DNA of 64,000 nucleotides, from contig NC_132982.1 in the NCBI RefSeq assembly GCF_047496725.1, positions 1,301,001 to 1,365,000 of the forward strand, read 5' to 3'. Of the stretch, positions 19,590 through 32,475 are shown piece by piece. The notes under the pieces were generated by a model. It was given only the letters and a program-made list of their open reading frames with translations, was not told the origin of the DNA and did no database searches. Numbering within the stretch: the first letter of the stretch is position 1; every line of letters begins with the position of its first letter. Made by a program: the position numbers and the translations under genes. This stretch comes from Anoplolepis gracilipes (lineage: Eukaryota; Arthropoda; Insecta; Hymenoptera; Formicidae).

Positions 19590-20580
19590 AATAATAATAT
19601 TATAGAAAAGTTTGAAATGATTGAAATAGAAGATTTAGAGGAAATTGTTACGGGACTACCAAAAAAAGAGGTACGGAAGAGGGAATAATTAGTGACATAC
19701 ATAAAGTAACATCTTGCGTAATAAAAGAAGAGTTTGTCGACCTGATAAATAATTCTTAGAGAGAAGGTTGTTTTCCAGAAAGTTGGAAAACATCAACAAT
19801 AATACCGATTCCAAAAATCGGTAAAAAAGCTAAAAAAGCAAGTAAATATAGGCCTATTAATATGTTACCAAATTTGGAAAAGTATTAGAGTTAGTAGTAA
19901 AAAACAAATTGAAATGTACCTTGAATCTAATGATATTATAACGGAACATCAATCGGGTTTTAAAAGACATTATTCGTGTGAAACGGCGATTCAAACTGTT
20001 ATCGACGAATGGAAATTGATAGTTAGTGAGGGAAAAATGGTAGGGGTAATTTTTATGAATTTTAAACAAGCATTTGAAACAATAGATAGAGAAAGATTAA
20101 TAGAAAAATAATATCAATACGGAATTAGAGGAATGGTATTAAAATGGTTAAAATCGTATTTAAATAATAGAACACAACACGTCCGTTTCAATAATAAATG
20201 GTCAAAACTAATTGCCATAAAATATGAAGTGCCACAAGGGTCAGTTTTAGGGCCTTTATTATTTATTGTATATATAAATGATATAATTAAAGTCTGCCCG
20301 GAAGAATGTAGTATACAAATGTTCATAGATGATACATTAATATATGTAAATGGAGTAAGCAGTGCGGAATTAGAAAATAAAATGAATATGGCATTTAGAA
20401 TAGTAGAAAAATGGATGAATGTAAATAAGTTGAAAATGAATACGGGAAAAACGAAATACATGATAGTCAGAAGTATTAGGAAAGAACTGAAAGGAAATAT
20501 TGCGTTGAAATGTTTGGATGGAAGTGAGATAGAGCGAGTAAAAACAGTGAAATACTTAGGTATAATTATTGATGATAAAC
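19590..20580 (+). pseudogene. non-LTR retrotransposon reverse transcriptase (Jockey/CR1-like)
   Basis: The plus strand encodes a LINE reverse transcriptase: SWKTSTIIPIPK with KYRPINMLP, then EHQSGFKRHYSCETAIQ, VIFMNFKQAFETID, VPQGSVLGPLLFIVYINDI and the catalytic box MFIDDTLIYV (FADD in most relatives, here FIDD). The frame ends at KYLGIIIDDKL, where the Gypsy LTR begins at 20581. A frameshift near 19880 and stops near 19755 and 20110 break the frame. The 5' endonuclease is missing and the 3' part is not seen beyond the Gypsy element. Confidence 0.86.
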
Positions 20581-20922
20581 TCCGTGACGTCTGTATCTTT
20601 CGTGTAAAAGAAGTATCGATTGATTCTCAGCTGAGTCGAAAAATCAATACATTGATTTTTCAGTACAAGACAATCGAAGAAGCGTCGCATAGATGTGATT
20701 TAAATAGAAAAGAGCGAGATTCGTTTGGAATTTCTATCGAGAAAGATTATTTATGAGTATTGTAGTTGTGATCTGTATAATTATTACTTTTATAAAGATC
20801 GTTCTACATTTTAAAAAGTCTCCCTTTATTGCGTGTGCGCAAGTGTGAAAAAGGAAGACGAATAATGCGCGCGCGTCGCGCGCATTCGGAAATAATATTG
20901 AAATCGTTCCACGGACGTAACA
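20581..20922 (+). repeat. 5' LTR of Gypsy element 2 (first bases missing)
   Basis: It matches 23819-24183 over its whole length from TCCGTGACGTC to GGACGTAACA, with several substitutions and short indels between the two copies. This points to an insertion of some age. Confidence 0.88.
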
Positions 20923-20925
20923 TTT

Positions 20926-20943
20926 TGGGAGCTCGTCCGAGAT
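20926..20943 (+). other. primer-binding site of Gypsy element 2
   Basis: TGGGAGCTCGTCCGAGAT follows the 5' LTR after three Ts. It is the same site as that of Gypsy element 1 with two substitutions, and resembles the proline-tRNA site. Confidence 0.7.
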
Positions 20944-21024
20944 AAACGATCCACGTAACGGGATCCATTCTACGGCAAATATTAAAAGTGAATTAGTGTG
21001 TGTGCTGAGAGATAAAAAATTTAA

Positions 21025-23340
21025 ATGATGTCGATTACGCACTCTCCGAGAAAGACCCGTTCTCAGATGTCAGCATCCACAGCGGAGCCAGAAATACAAC
21101 GAGCTCTTCTTCTGGAAGTGGAACAATTGAGACAGGAAAGGAGAGCAGAGCAGAAAAGAACGCAAAAGGAATTCCGAGAAAGAGATGCAGCAGTACTTCT
21201 TCAAAACGAGTTAAGTTGTTTAAATAATATCGTGTCTATTCATCCGAACGAAAGAGCAGATAGGGAATTAGAAAACAATACTAGAACAGAGAATAATATT
21301 AAAGATAATTTAGGGTATAAATTGAAGCCGGATACATACGATGGACGGGGTCGTTAAGAGAATTTTTCACATATAATGATACCGCTTTTCGCGAGTCGGC
21401 ACGGTTAACTTCGTCGGAATCAGGGCAAAGGGTAAGAGCTCACAAACGATAGAATCGCGGGTATTGTTTGAAAGATCGTTTTATTCTCTTGTTCGTGTGA
21501 ATGAGAGATGAATATATACAGTTTGTGGATGGTGCGTATTTACAATGTGCGTGTGTTGGTATGTACAGTGAGCGTGTCTTTGTATGTGCGGTTGCACCGC
21601 GTGGAGAATCGCGTGCGTATTCATAATCTCGAATCGGTTCAAGATTGAACGCGGTGTCTCGATGTATGGAATGCGGGCACGTGTGTTGATGGTTTTTGCG
21701 GCCGTGTTTTGACAGCTCGGGTTCACTGTCCCGACCGTGTTTATGCTTTTGCGACGCGGCCCTTTAAATTCGAAGATTGACAGCTGAGTGAAAATTAGGC
21801 TATCGGCCACGAATTTTAAGGATGGTAATCGGTTGACGAAGAGAACACTCGTCGGAGGCGGCTCACTCTCCACTCCGTGACGTTAATGTCTTCCGGTTCC
21901 GGACGGTCGGAAAATACAAAGTTATCTCGTAGCAAATTTTGAATGTCGAAAACGCTCGACCGAAGCGGAGTACTCTCCACTCTTGATTCGCTTTGTCTCG
22001 GTTTTAGAAGGATAATCTATTCAGAGTCAAGAACTCTCGGCAGGGGCGGAGTACTCTCCACCGCTGTGTTCTGGAGATCATTCAGGTTCGGATATACTCT
22101 CTGAGGCGAAGCCCGTCTTAGAGATCTGGCTGCAGGAAAGTTCTGATTACGGCGCGTGTGCTCTTTTTATTCTACCCGATTTACCCCCTCTCCCAAGACA
22201 ATAGCGCCTAATTATTTTGGTTTAAAAAATCCGTTCCGCTCGGATATCTTCGCGCTCGGTCGGCGGAGTTTGGTGTTTCGGCGGGCTTCGAGACCTCGTC
22301 GCGCGCTCGGGTATTTTCGGGAGCGATCGGTCGGTACCCGAGCGCGACTTAGTCTCTCACTTGCCGATATTTGCTGGTTGTAACGACCGCGTTTTCTTAG
22401 GAGACTAAAAAGGGGCGCATCGCGCCTCCCGGCCAGTGTTCGCCGGGCATCGGACTCCCGACGGATGTTCGGTCGGGAATTTAGTAACGGGAGGCGCCTC
22501 GTTACACACACAATTCAATTTGATTGCACAGGCGAATGACTGGACAATTAGTACTAAAACGGTTACAATGGCACTATGTTTGAGGGAAAAGGCGTGTTCA
22601 ATTTTAGATTGTTTTTCGGAAATAGAGACATTAAGTTTTGAAGAACTAAAATCTAAATTAGAATTGGGTTTTGGGGAAAGTCAATTTTCACAAATATGTA
22701 TATTGTACACAATTTACTAATTGAAAACAAAAATATGGAGAAGAGATATCAGCTTTGGAGGCAGATATAGAACGTTTATCGCGATTAACATATCCGGAAT
22801 GTACATTAGAAGTACGGGATAAAGTGGCTTGTACGTAATTCATTAATGCTCTTTTGAGTGGATTTATTAGACGAACGCTACAGATAGAAGGGATAACATC
22901 CATAAAATTAGCCTTAGAGAGGACAAAGACTTTAAAAATAATTCAAGAAAACAATTCTTTTCGTAAAGAACAAAGAGAAAGAAATTTTAATAATAGAAAT
23001 TTAAGTAATGATTCAAAAAAATTTCAAAATATTAGATAAAAGAAAGAGGAGAAAAGGAAGAATTGGAATATTTGCAATGTGGAGAGAAAGGTCATTTTCG
23101 TTCCAATTGCTCTTTGCTTAAAAAGGAAAACCTGAATTAGTCGAAGCGGGTTCGATTTTTAACAGAACCAAAACAAGTTATCGAATGTAGAATTAATAGA
23201 GTAGGAATAAGTAATAGTTTTTGTTATACGGGAAAAGTAAATAGGCAGACGTGCGTTTTAAAAGTTGATACGGGCTCAGATGTGACGATTTTGAGTGAAA
23301 GATATTCTGAGGCTTAATTTGAACTTGTACCTCTGAGACC
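21025..23340 (+). pseudogene. Gypsy element 2 gag and partial protease, split by a solo LTR
   Basis: The N-terminal part (21025-21367) has a basic, glutamate-rich coiled-coil-like stretch and ends in KPDTYDG. The frame is cut by a solo LTR (21372-22506) and resumes at 22511 with QFNLIAQAND and FEELKSKLELGFGESQFSQ, matching the gag of Gypsy element 1. Next come a basic linker, a zinc knuckle C-X2-C-GEKGHF (about 23075-23112), and a protease start with intact LKVDTGSDVTIL near 23262. Stops and a frameshift near 22720 break the frame. Beyond about 23370 there is no pol, only non-coding sequence up to the polypurine tract. Confidence 0.82.
21372..22506 (-). mobile_element. solo LTR inside gag, CACA target duplication
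   Basis: CACA at 21368-21371 and 22507-22510 flanks a 1135-base insert; removing it with one CACA restores the gag frame exactly. In minus orientation it begins TGTAACGAGG and has an AATAAAACG polyadenylation signal near 21484. It ends ...CATTATA rather than ...CA, so the terminal dinucleotide has mutated or this lineage differs. GC content is high in its first third. Confidence 0.82.
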
Positions 23341-23818
23341 TGTTGATACTTTATATGAATACTTATAATAAAGGGTTAATATTATTTTTTTTAAGTTAAA
23401 ATAACAAATTTGCGTTTGTTGTAATTCTTTCCTTAGAGAAAGTATCTTGGAAAGAGCGATGTCTCTTGAAGGTGATTTTGAAATCGACTGTGAAGAGTTA
23501 TTGTTCTTTTAAGAAGATTGCCTCACTCACGGTTTTTGAGCCGTAGTTTTCCTGTGGGTCGAAGGGTAAATGCCGAGGCAGGGACTTGAGGAGTCCTTTA
23601 AGGATAACGGGTCCACGGTGATTACCCTTCTCTTGTCCGAAGACAAAACGGACCAATGAGGACAAGAATTAAGGAAGAATTGATATTGGAACCTGCATCG
23701 ATGTAGTTCGGTGACTCGGAGCAGCAGCTCGAGGTAGAACAGGAAGCGCCGTGGTTTCTAGAGTATCGACAGTAAATTAAGAAATTGTCGGGACGACAAT
23801 TTTGAAGAGAGGGAGCAG

Positions 23819-24183
23819 TGTTGCGTCCGTGACGTCTATATCTTCCGTGTAAAAGAAGAAGTATCGATTGACTCTCAGCTGAGTCGAAAAATCAATACAT
23901 TGATTTTTCAGTACAAGACAATCGAAGGAGCGTCGCATAGAGACAGTGATATAAATAGAAAAGGGCGTGTCTCGTTCGGGATTTCTATCGAGAAAGATTA
24001 CTTATGAGTATTGTAGTTGTGATCTGTATAATTATTACTTTTATAAAGATCGTTCTACATTTAAAAAAGTCTCCCTTTATTGCGTGTGCGCGTTCGGGTT
24101 AGGTGCGAGTGTAAGAAAGGAAGATGAATAGTTGCGTCGCGCGCATTCGGGAATAATATTGAAATTGTTCCGCAGACGTAACA
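23819..24183 (+). repeat. 3' LTR of Gypsy element 2
   Basis: The LTR runs from TGTTGCGTCCG to CAGACGTAACA, 365 bases, and is preceded by a purine-rich tract. It is the complete reference copy for this LTR family in the window. Confidence 0.9.
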
Positions 24184-24474
24184 ATTTATATATTATATAT
24201 AAATTATTAGAAGTTTTTATCCACGTGGAAAGTCAAATCGATGACTTAAAAGAAATAAGGACATCTATGCGTAAAAATGACAAAGAAAAATAAATCGATA
24301 AATATATAAACGGTGCTAATGTGATTAGGATTATGCATGTAAAAATAAGAATATAAAGAGAGAGGGAAAAAGAGAGATATTATTGTGTAACCTAATATAA
24401 TTATATCGATATTGCATGATAACATTTTACTGTGTATAAATATCGATTATCCAAAAATGTATCGATCCAGTTCA
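24184..24474. other. AT-rich spacer
   Basis: Short readable stretches only, with no recognised gene. It could be the far side of the LINE into which Gypsy element 2 inserted, but I cannot match it to a LINE protein. Confidence 0.35.
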
Positions 24475-24592
24475 ATTGATAAATATGGTGCAATAATCTC
24501 TTGGTATTTTGTTAATTTCTTATTTGTTATATATATAACAAATAAGAAATTAATAAAATACCAAGAAATCATTGCACCATATTTATCAATTA
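24475..24592. repeat. near-perfect palindrome, 118 bases
   Basis: Two arms of about 58 bases, each with TGATAAATATGGTGCAAT and TTCTTATTTGTTATAT, meet almost without a loop. A shorter degraded relative with ATCATTGCACTATATTCGTC is at 26655-26705. This looks like a hairpin MITE. Confidence 0.85.
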
Positions 24593-24678
24593 TATATATA
24601 TATAAAGGACTACAAAAGCCGTCCCGGCCAGGTCATTCGACCCTTGTCACGGACTCGCAAAAGTGTCTGTATATATAT

Positions 24679-26516
24679 TGTGACGTGATTTTTGTAGTCC
24701 TTCGTTTTCCTGATTTGGGAGAGAGCGATGCGGAATTAGACTGTAAGAGGTGCGAGCAATTGGTGGCCTTGCGGACATGCTGCGGAGTCTAGCCGACGGA
24801 CAAAGAAGGAGGTAACGGGACAACATCAGAGGTCCACTGCTGGAGGGGAGTGCGCCAGGTGATGTATCAACAAAAATGTAACACCTCATTAATAACGTAC
24901 GGATCGCGGAGGCTGCCGAAATCTAAAAAAATCTACCCCACAGGTACCATGGCACGCGCGAAGGATCGGAAGAGGTCATAGGGGACGGCCACTCCGCTCG
25001 CCAAACGCGAGGGAGCCCCGAGAAAGAGCGGACATCTACGACCCCGCGGAACCCGACAAGTTCGAGATGTCGAACGGGGGCGGATGTCCCGCTACCCGGA
25101 TACTGCGCGAATACCGCCGAGAAGAATTTGAGGGGCGAGTAAGTCAAAAGTTACGGCTCTACGGGGCGTAAGGGCCGCGAAAGCCGTGAACCACCTCTGT
25201 GCACGTAAGCGCCACAGATAGCCGCAATGTGCGTTATTGACGTATCTCCTGTGGGCCTTCCGGGTCGTCACTGTTCGGCGGACTTGCGAAAACGAAGGAC
25301 CCGCAATTATCGAACCAGCGATCGACCCATGAGCGGCTACGTAGTAGACGACCGGAAACAGGGTGTCGACCCGTGTAAGGCTGCCGATCTGGTAACGTAC
25401 AACGATTCGGACGGACGGGCGAGTAATTGAATTATTTAGTGTTGCCGTAAATTCGGTTTTTGGTGTTTGTGCGAAACTCATGTGGGCATCGGTTGTAAAA
25501 TACGCGCTCCGCGAAATTACGCGTTTTAGTGAGCCCTTTGAGCTGTCCGAATCGATTAGTCATATGCTCTCTTCTCGATGATCGCCGTCGACAATCGCTT
25601 GTAATATCGTATTAATTGTCGTTTGTAATATTTGCGTGTCGCGTACTCTGTATTTGCTGAGCGAGTTTGTGTCGTGTAAAGCGTATTTGCGAGCACGTGT
25701 TACTGCCGTGTCTGAAAAATTTGTCGTTTGTCTGGCGAATTTGTCGCGAAGTGAAATTAGCGGAATATCTAAGGATAATTGTGTTGCGGTTGTAATTAAA
25801 TATCGGATTTGCGGATAATCTGGTTGTCGCGGACGGTCACAAAGAACATCAGCGTGTCACGCTTTAATCGTTAATTTTACAGAGTTAATTAGTCGCGAAA
25901 TAATTTGCTGCCGTGACCTTATGACGTCACGAGCCCATTGTCTAGTAAGTCGAAATACCGCCGTATCGATAGGCAACACCTGGTAATCCGATATCCTTGC
26001 GCCTGGCCGCAATCATGTGCACTCACGCGTCCAGCGCGTGTATCGCTGCCGAAACAAACTTTTTGCCTTTTTTATTCTTTATATTTTTGAACAGCTCAAC
26101 TTCTGTACATTTATATTTACTATTATTTCTGTTATTCTTCATCTATTTGTATCTTCTACTCATCATTCTTTTCTTATAATATATTCTTGTTTTCTATACA
26201 GAATTTTGCTCGATTATCTTTTAGCGCCCGTAATTAATCGATTCTTCGCTCCCAGTCTTATCGTTGAATCACCCCCCCTTCCAATTAAAGGCTGGCTAAT
26301 CGATCTGTTGCCGTCGCGATTGCTCTTGTAAGAATTCTTAGAGTCTTTGATATCTATTTTTTTTTTGTGTGGCGTGATTCTTCGCGCCTAGCGCTCAACA
26401 TAATTCGTGCGGTATCTAGATAATTGAGCAATAGTCACGCCGAAGGTGTGTCGAGGATCCTTCCATCGATCCCTCCGACTTTTGAGGTCACGCCATATAA
26501 AAGTCATTCGGTCACA
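24679..26516. mobile_element. long solo-LTR-like unit, 1838 bases, ATAT flanks
   Basis: A GC-rich block starts TGTGACGTG and ends ATTCGGTCACA, with ATAT on each side (24675-24678 and 26517-26520). The short AT-rich duplication is weak evidence on its own. The block at 60297-62402 has the same TGTGACGTG start, similar length and a better duplication, which supports a shared family of LTRs of about 2 kb. Open stretches of up to about 125 codons inside do not match proteins known to me. Orientation is not settled. Confidence 0.55.
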
Positions 26517-26990
26517 ATATATAACCAAATAAGACGCAGAATGATGGAAAAAAATTACTTGAACAAATAATATTACTTATAAAAATAAAACAAATTTTTT
26601 CTCATTTTTTAATGTTATATATGTATATAATAAATAATAAAAAATTTTCAAGAATAAATAATAATAAAATAGCAAAAGATCATTGCACTATATTCGTCAA
26701 CTGTGTGTACTTCACATACTCTTTCTAAAAAGTAATTTTTATCAAAATTATAGCATCGCAATATTTATGTAATAAGATAGAGTACATAAAATTTGATTAG
26801 ATACTACATTTTATTTTATAATCTTTATCTTTCTGGCAAGTCTCTAATCACTTTTTTCTTATTTTTGGATCTTTAGGAATTGAAAAAAATTTTACTTTTT
26901 TTCCTAAAAAGGACATTTGTCCGATTTTTGCAATTTTTGACTAAACAACTCAGCATGATAAATAATTCACGTAACTGTCAAAAAAATAGA
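26517..26990. other. AT-rich spacer with degraded palindrome relative
   Basis: Apart from the partial relative of the 24475-24592 palindrome at 26655-26705, nothing is recognised here. Confidence 0.4.
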
Positions 26991-27120
26991 TGCCTTCGTT
27001 TATGTAGCGCAGCTATGTGCACTGGTTCAGAGTTTGTCTTTCTTCTACTAATATGGAGGAAAAAAGACAGACTCTGAACTAGTGCACATGGCTGCGCTAA
27101 CTGCTGCATAAACAAAGGCA
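26991..27120. repeat. palindromic MITE-like hairpin
   Basis: Arms TGCCTTCGTTTATGTAGC...ACTGGTTCAGAG and CTCTGAACTAGTGCAC...AAACAAAGGCA are inverted copies with a short loop. The inner sequence TGAACTAGTGCA recurs in the palindrome at 53004-53122, so the two may be distant relatives. Confidence 0.75.
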
Positions 27121-27487
27121 CCAAATCAGTGTTGAATTTTGTGCTTTGGGGCACCCCTTGATTGGTTGATTGCTTCCCTCTACTTTTAGACGACTGAGTA
27201 TCCACCGGAATGATTCACCTTGTATTCTTTCCATCATGAGGCGAATGACGCATACAGGTAAATCAATGCAAGAGGTTCAAATAACATATTAAGAACGTTA
27301 CAAAATTATATTTGAGTTCATCAGGTCAATAACATATTGTGTTTGCTGGTTTATTTTTCAAAGTTATTATTCGTCATTACACAGACACCTTTGTCATTGG
27401 CGTGTTTATATTATTGTATGATTTTTAAATTCAACAGATAAAATTTACGATTAATTAAAAGAACGGAATAATAATTAATAATTCCGA

Positions 27488-28808
27488 ACAAAATGCATAT
27501 CAAACAATTAAGGAAATAAAGAAGCTGGATTAAAGCGAAATTGACATCAGCGAGAAATTTCGCAAGCAGTGTCATAGATAATATCGAGAGCACCACTAAG
27601 GAAGAAGACTCGCGCATTCAGAATTTAAAAGACGCATACATCAAATTCCAAGGCATCTCACAATAAATATTAAATGCAGTTTCTGAAGAAGATTACGAAC
27701 AAAGAGAAGTAGTTGAGGAAACGGAATTCGAGGAGCGATATTTTTCAATAAAAGCGTCATTGCTGCAATATCTCGAAAAATTGAAGCCGTCATTACAAGC
27801 TTCAACAAGCAGTGGAAGTCAAATTAGCGAAAACATGCTGGCGCATTTCTTGGAGTAGCAATCAGTGCTTTTACAGTGGCTGACGGAACAGTCAAGTAAC
27901 ACCAGTGGTAACAAGATTTTGTCGTGAATACTGAATTAGCACGGTCAAATGTGGGAGCGAATGGGCACATAATCTAGCACTCCACGAGAATCTCAAGTGA
28001 AGTTTCCGATTATTAATTATCGACATTCAACTGAAATATCGAGGAGTGGAAAAGCAGATACTTTAAATATACATAGTTTAAAACTTTAATTCACGATAGC
28101 GATTTGTCAAACGTGTGTTGTGCCTCCGTGAGGGGGCACAGGGTTTTTCGGGATTCGTGCAGGGAAGACCGGGGATACGGCGGGCAGTGGCCTCTCTTTA
28201 TTTTAATAAAGGTCTTTTTTTTATATGTGCTTGCTTCTTCCTTTTATTATAATAAATAACAGTTAAATAGACTCAATGGGTTGGTATTTTGTCACTGCTC
28301 CCAGCGAACGTTATGTCACTCGTGTTTAATATCGGTTGAAGTGAGAGAGCGGTATCTCTTGTACGCTCTGTCGCACGGGTAGTCTGATACGTGTCGGCTT
28401 ATCTCAGGCGCGCGTATATCTCTTAGTCATTCGTGTATGACTCTGTTGAATCTGGTCAACAGCTGCTCATGGCGATTATTCCTCTTTTGGATCTGATCAA
28501 CGACTGCCCCTCGCTTCATCGCGGCGGGTGCTGTTCTTCCCTCCGAACTGTACGGTTTTTCGGAGGGGATCCCTTAGCAACATGACCAAATATGGTTATG
28601 TTGCTGAATTCGCGTTTTAGTGCAGGCGAGGAAGTTCAAAGTCGAATTTCCTCGCTTGTACTTTTAGCAATTCGGCGACACCTTTCCGGTGCGTCTTCGA
28701 GAGCGCTTTCCGGTTTCGCGTTCGCGCTCGGTCTCGGGCGCGCGTGGCTTGCTGCGTCAGCGGCTCGCGCGATTATCGCTTCGCTTGCGATGGATTCCTG
28801 CATCAATA

Positions 28809-28839
<31 letters not shown>

Positions 28840-30114
28840 TCATTAATTAATTAAATCTATTGCCTTTTCTGGGGCTATAACACGTGCAAAAACATCAGTA
28901 CTTAGTTGGATCATTAAGCTGCTGTAATGATTGAATCTATTGAAATATCTGATCAAAATTATGCAATTGCTTGGGAACTGTTAAAAAACGCTACACAGAC
29001 GAGAAGGCTATATTCGCAAGTGACACGTTCAGTTCGAGCTGCCGCGAGTACATCAGGAGTCTGCAGGTGCAATACGGGATCTCGTGGATCATGTACAAAA
29101 ACATTTGCGAGTTCTACACTAGATGAAGCTTTCCACTGAGTTCCTGGAGAGAATGATTATTTACTTGGTTGAGAAAAATTTGGACAATATCACAAAGAGG
29201 CGTTGTCAAGAGCATGCGGAAATCTTGGAAATTGCAACGACAAATGACATGATGGAGTTTCTGTAGTGTCGTTGTCAATCTTGGAAAGAGCATCTCTTGG
29301 CGAAGGTTCAGGAGACGTCAACAAATCAAAGGACGGTCAGTACGAGAAAGATGACTACAACAAAGCAAGAAAGCCATTTAATTTAAAATTGCAAAGCAAA
29401 ACAGCGTTGTCAACAACAGTTCAGGAAGGACGATGCTTATGTAAAGGTCAACATCTCATCTATTTTTGTACTCAATTTTTAAACTTTTCTGTTAAAAACA
29501 GAATCCAAACAGTCAAACGATTAAAGCTGAGCATCAATTGTTTCCGTAACAATCATTTCATTGCTAATTGCAAGTCAGGAGCATGCCGAGAATGCGGACA
29601 GCGGCATAATACATTATGCCATTCAACGGAGGCAGCAAATTCCGTGAAGGGAATCAAGGCAACAACTATTTCTGCAGAGATGCCGAAGACGAATAATCTT
29701 ATGACAAATTTGAGAGAAGAGGCATCAGTCAATTCAAACGAGGCGTCAAGTAGTCTATCACGTGCGAGAAGAAATGCAGCGGAAGCGTTTTGTTTGGAAG
29801 TTCTTTTGTCAATGGCGATCATAAACGCTAAAGGCAAGAACAATTACAATTATCAATTGCGAGTTTTGTTAGATAGTGCAAGCAAAACTAATTTTATAAC
29901 GTTCGTTGCAGCGTGTAAAAAACTTGAATTAAAACTAGAAAATGTTTGTGAATCGGTGAGCAGTCTAAGTAATATGACTTGTATAATCAAACACGGCTGT
30001 CAATTGCGGTTGCAATCAAGAACTTCTGAATTCAAATTAGATTTGTATTGTTTAGTTGTTCCAAAAATCATTAAAGAATTGCCGTTATTTTTAGTAAAAT
30101 TTTCTTAATTATCA
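27488..30114 (+). pseudogene. BEL/Pao gag and protease
   Basis: The gag begins near 27488 with WIKAKLTSARNF and continues to the target of the solo LTR at 28115. It resumes at 28887 with VQKHQYLVGS and SDQNYAIAWELLKN, a strongly conserved BEL/Pao gag block, and STLDEAFH. A long open piece at 29266-30108 carries paired zinc-knuckle-like cysteine motifs (CFRNNHFIANC and CRECGQRHNTLC) and then an aspartic protease core LRVLLDSASKTNFIT with the catalytic DSA. Stops near 27665, 27858, 27928 and around 29140-29265 break the frame. The protein would package and process element RNA if intact. Confidence 0.8.
28116..28882. mobile_element. solo LTR with CGTG target duplication
   Basis: A 767-base unit runs TGTTGTGCCTCC to GGGGCTATAACA and is flanked by CGTG at 28112-28115 and 28883-28886. 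The BEL/Pao gag frame reads on across the site once the LTR and one duplication are removed. It contains a TA dinucleotide run at 28812-28838. The LTR family differs from the TGTTGCG family of the Gypsy elements here. Confidence 0.85.
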
Positions 30115-32475
30115 ATTCCGGAAAATATAAAATTAGCAGATCCGTTATTTCACAGTCCAAGCAACATAAACGCGCTCATTGGCAGAGAATTTATCTTTGA
30201 CTTATTAGAAACCGGAAAAATTAACATTAACAACAATTTACCGAGATTGCAAAATAGCAAATTCGGATGGATAAACAAATAGCAATTAGGCGACTAAAAT
30301 GTTTAGAACGCAAATTTCAAAATAATCAAGAATTTTTTAAGCAATATTTAGAATTCATAAAAGAATATATTCAACTAAATCATATGTTTAGAGTAGTTAA
30401 AGATATGAGTAATGCAACACTGATAGATTTATCGTATCACGACGTATTACGCAAATCTAGCGTTATTATGAAACTGCGCGTAGTGTTTGATGATTCGTAA
30501 AGACTACATCAGGAGTCTCATTAAACGACCCATTAATGATTGGAACCAATTTACAAGATAATATTATGGATATAATTTTGAGATTCAGACTACATGCGAT
30601 TGCAATTACAGAAACCGACTTAAAGAAAATGTATCGACAAATTTTAGTTCATTCAAGCGATCAAGATTATCAAACAATATTATGGCGATTTTCAACTAGC
30701 GAACTGATACAAGAATTTAGATTAAATACGGTCACATATGGATTTAGTGTGTGCTCCGTTTTTGACTATACGATGCATAAAACAATTAAGCAAGTACTGC
30801 CAGTGATGAACTAATTCACGCGTCACAAGTTTTATTATAAATGACCTATACGTTGACGATATTTTAACTGGAGTTAATTGTAAAAACGATGCAATCAATT
30901 TAGTTTCACAATTAAAGGCATTGTTAAATAGCGACGGATTTGAACCTCACAAATGGCGTTCAAATTGCAATGAAATTTTTAAAATCGAGTGAACAACGCG
31001 AGGAATCGTTAGCTGTCGCAATTGATGCAAATCACGTAAGCAATATAAAAACATTAGGTCTAAATTGGCATCCTGAACAAGATATTTTTGAATTTTTCAG
31101 TTCAATCTATAGCAAACTCTAGCAAAACAAAAAGCGAAGTATTATCAGCAATTTCAAGGCTTGATCCATTAGGTTTAATTAATCCCATTTTGATTTGAGA
31201 AAAATTAATTATGCAAGAAACCTGGGCAGCCAATTTAGGTTGGGATGATCCTTTGACGATTAATCTCCAGTACGTATGGAAAATCTATGTAAACGATTTA
31301 AAAGACATAAATACGATTCAAATTCCTCGTAGGGTTAGCTCCGGTATAAATATAACTCGATTTTATTTACATGCCTTTTGTGACGCATCATTAAAGGCAT
31401 ACTGAGCTTGTATTTATTTACAAACTATAGACAAGGATAATAATTTTAACTCCGCATTACTGTGTTCGAAATTACGAGTAGCGCATATTAAAAATAAAAC
31501 GATCACATTGCGAAGACTGGAGCTTTGTGGTGCTGTATTTTAGTTAGATTATTAAGGTTGTGCGAGTCGCTCTCAAAATTGAATTTGATAAAATACATGC
31601 ATAGAACGATTCTACGATTGCGTTAGCATGGATAGCGGGCAATCTATCGCGACAAAAAGCATTCGTATTTAATAGAACAGCAGAAATTCAATCAATTCTT
31701 CCGTCAAATTGTTGGTATCAAGAGCGAAGAAAATTCTGCTGATTTAATTTCTCGAGGCACTAGTTTTAAGAATTTGCAGCAGTGTGAGCTTTGGTGGAAG
31801 GGCCCCAATTGCTTATCGAGAATTGATAATAATTTGCGAAGTAGATCTCAATCAACTAATTTTACCCAAAGCGAAATAAATATTAAATCTGAACAAAAAA
31901 CAGACTCACCAATATTTTTAAATACTAGTGGTTCGAATCATATCATTTTATCTTTATTAAACAATTATTCATCTTTGACTAAGCTCAAATGTATTTTAGC
32001 GAGAATTTTTTGATTTATATTAAACTGCAAGGTCGATCAAGCTAGACGTAAATATGATAATATTTTAGTTGACGAGATTAAAAAAACAACTCAATTATTA
32101 ATAATAATAACTCGAAAAATTCATTTCGCAGATGAAGTGTCAAAGCTAAAAGGAAATAGACAAATTAAATCTAATAGCAAATTGTTTATAGATGAAAACG
32201 GACTCGTCAGAGTGGGCAGAATTCAAAATTTACTTGCAAAATTCAAAACAAAACATAATTTTATTACCTTATGAGAGTAAATTCATACGACTGTTGTTCG
32301 AACGGGAACATCATAAATTATTATATGTGGATCCACAAGCACTATTATACAGAGTGTCTCATAATTCGCGCTCCACCCGTCAGGTGCAGGTAGAGGGGGT
32401 CAAACCGAATAAAAAAGTCCTTTACCATTTTGCGATATTCTCAATAATAAGAGAGAAATTAATTAACAAAGATCA

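Larger units (their letters stand above)
20581..24183 (+). mobile_element. Ty3/Gypsy element 2, internally deleted, with both LTRs
   Basis: Two LTRs in the same orientation (20581-20922 and 23819-24183) flank a primer-binding site, gag, part of the protease and a polypurine tract (GAAGAGAGGGAGCAG just before 23819). Reverse transcriptase, RNase H and integrase are entirely absent, so this is a non-autonomous, internally deleted copy. It sits against the 3' side of a LINE reverse transcriptase, and gag is interrupted by a solo LTR. The 5' LTR lacks its first few bases. Confidence 0.88.

Noticed and set aside
24679..26516. Functional host gene in a GC-rich island
   Set aside because: No conserved protein, splice structure or frame extends over more than about 130 codons; the ends look like LTR borders.
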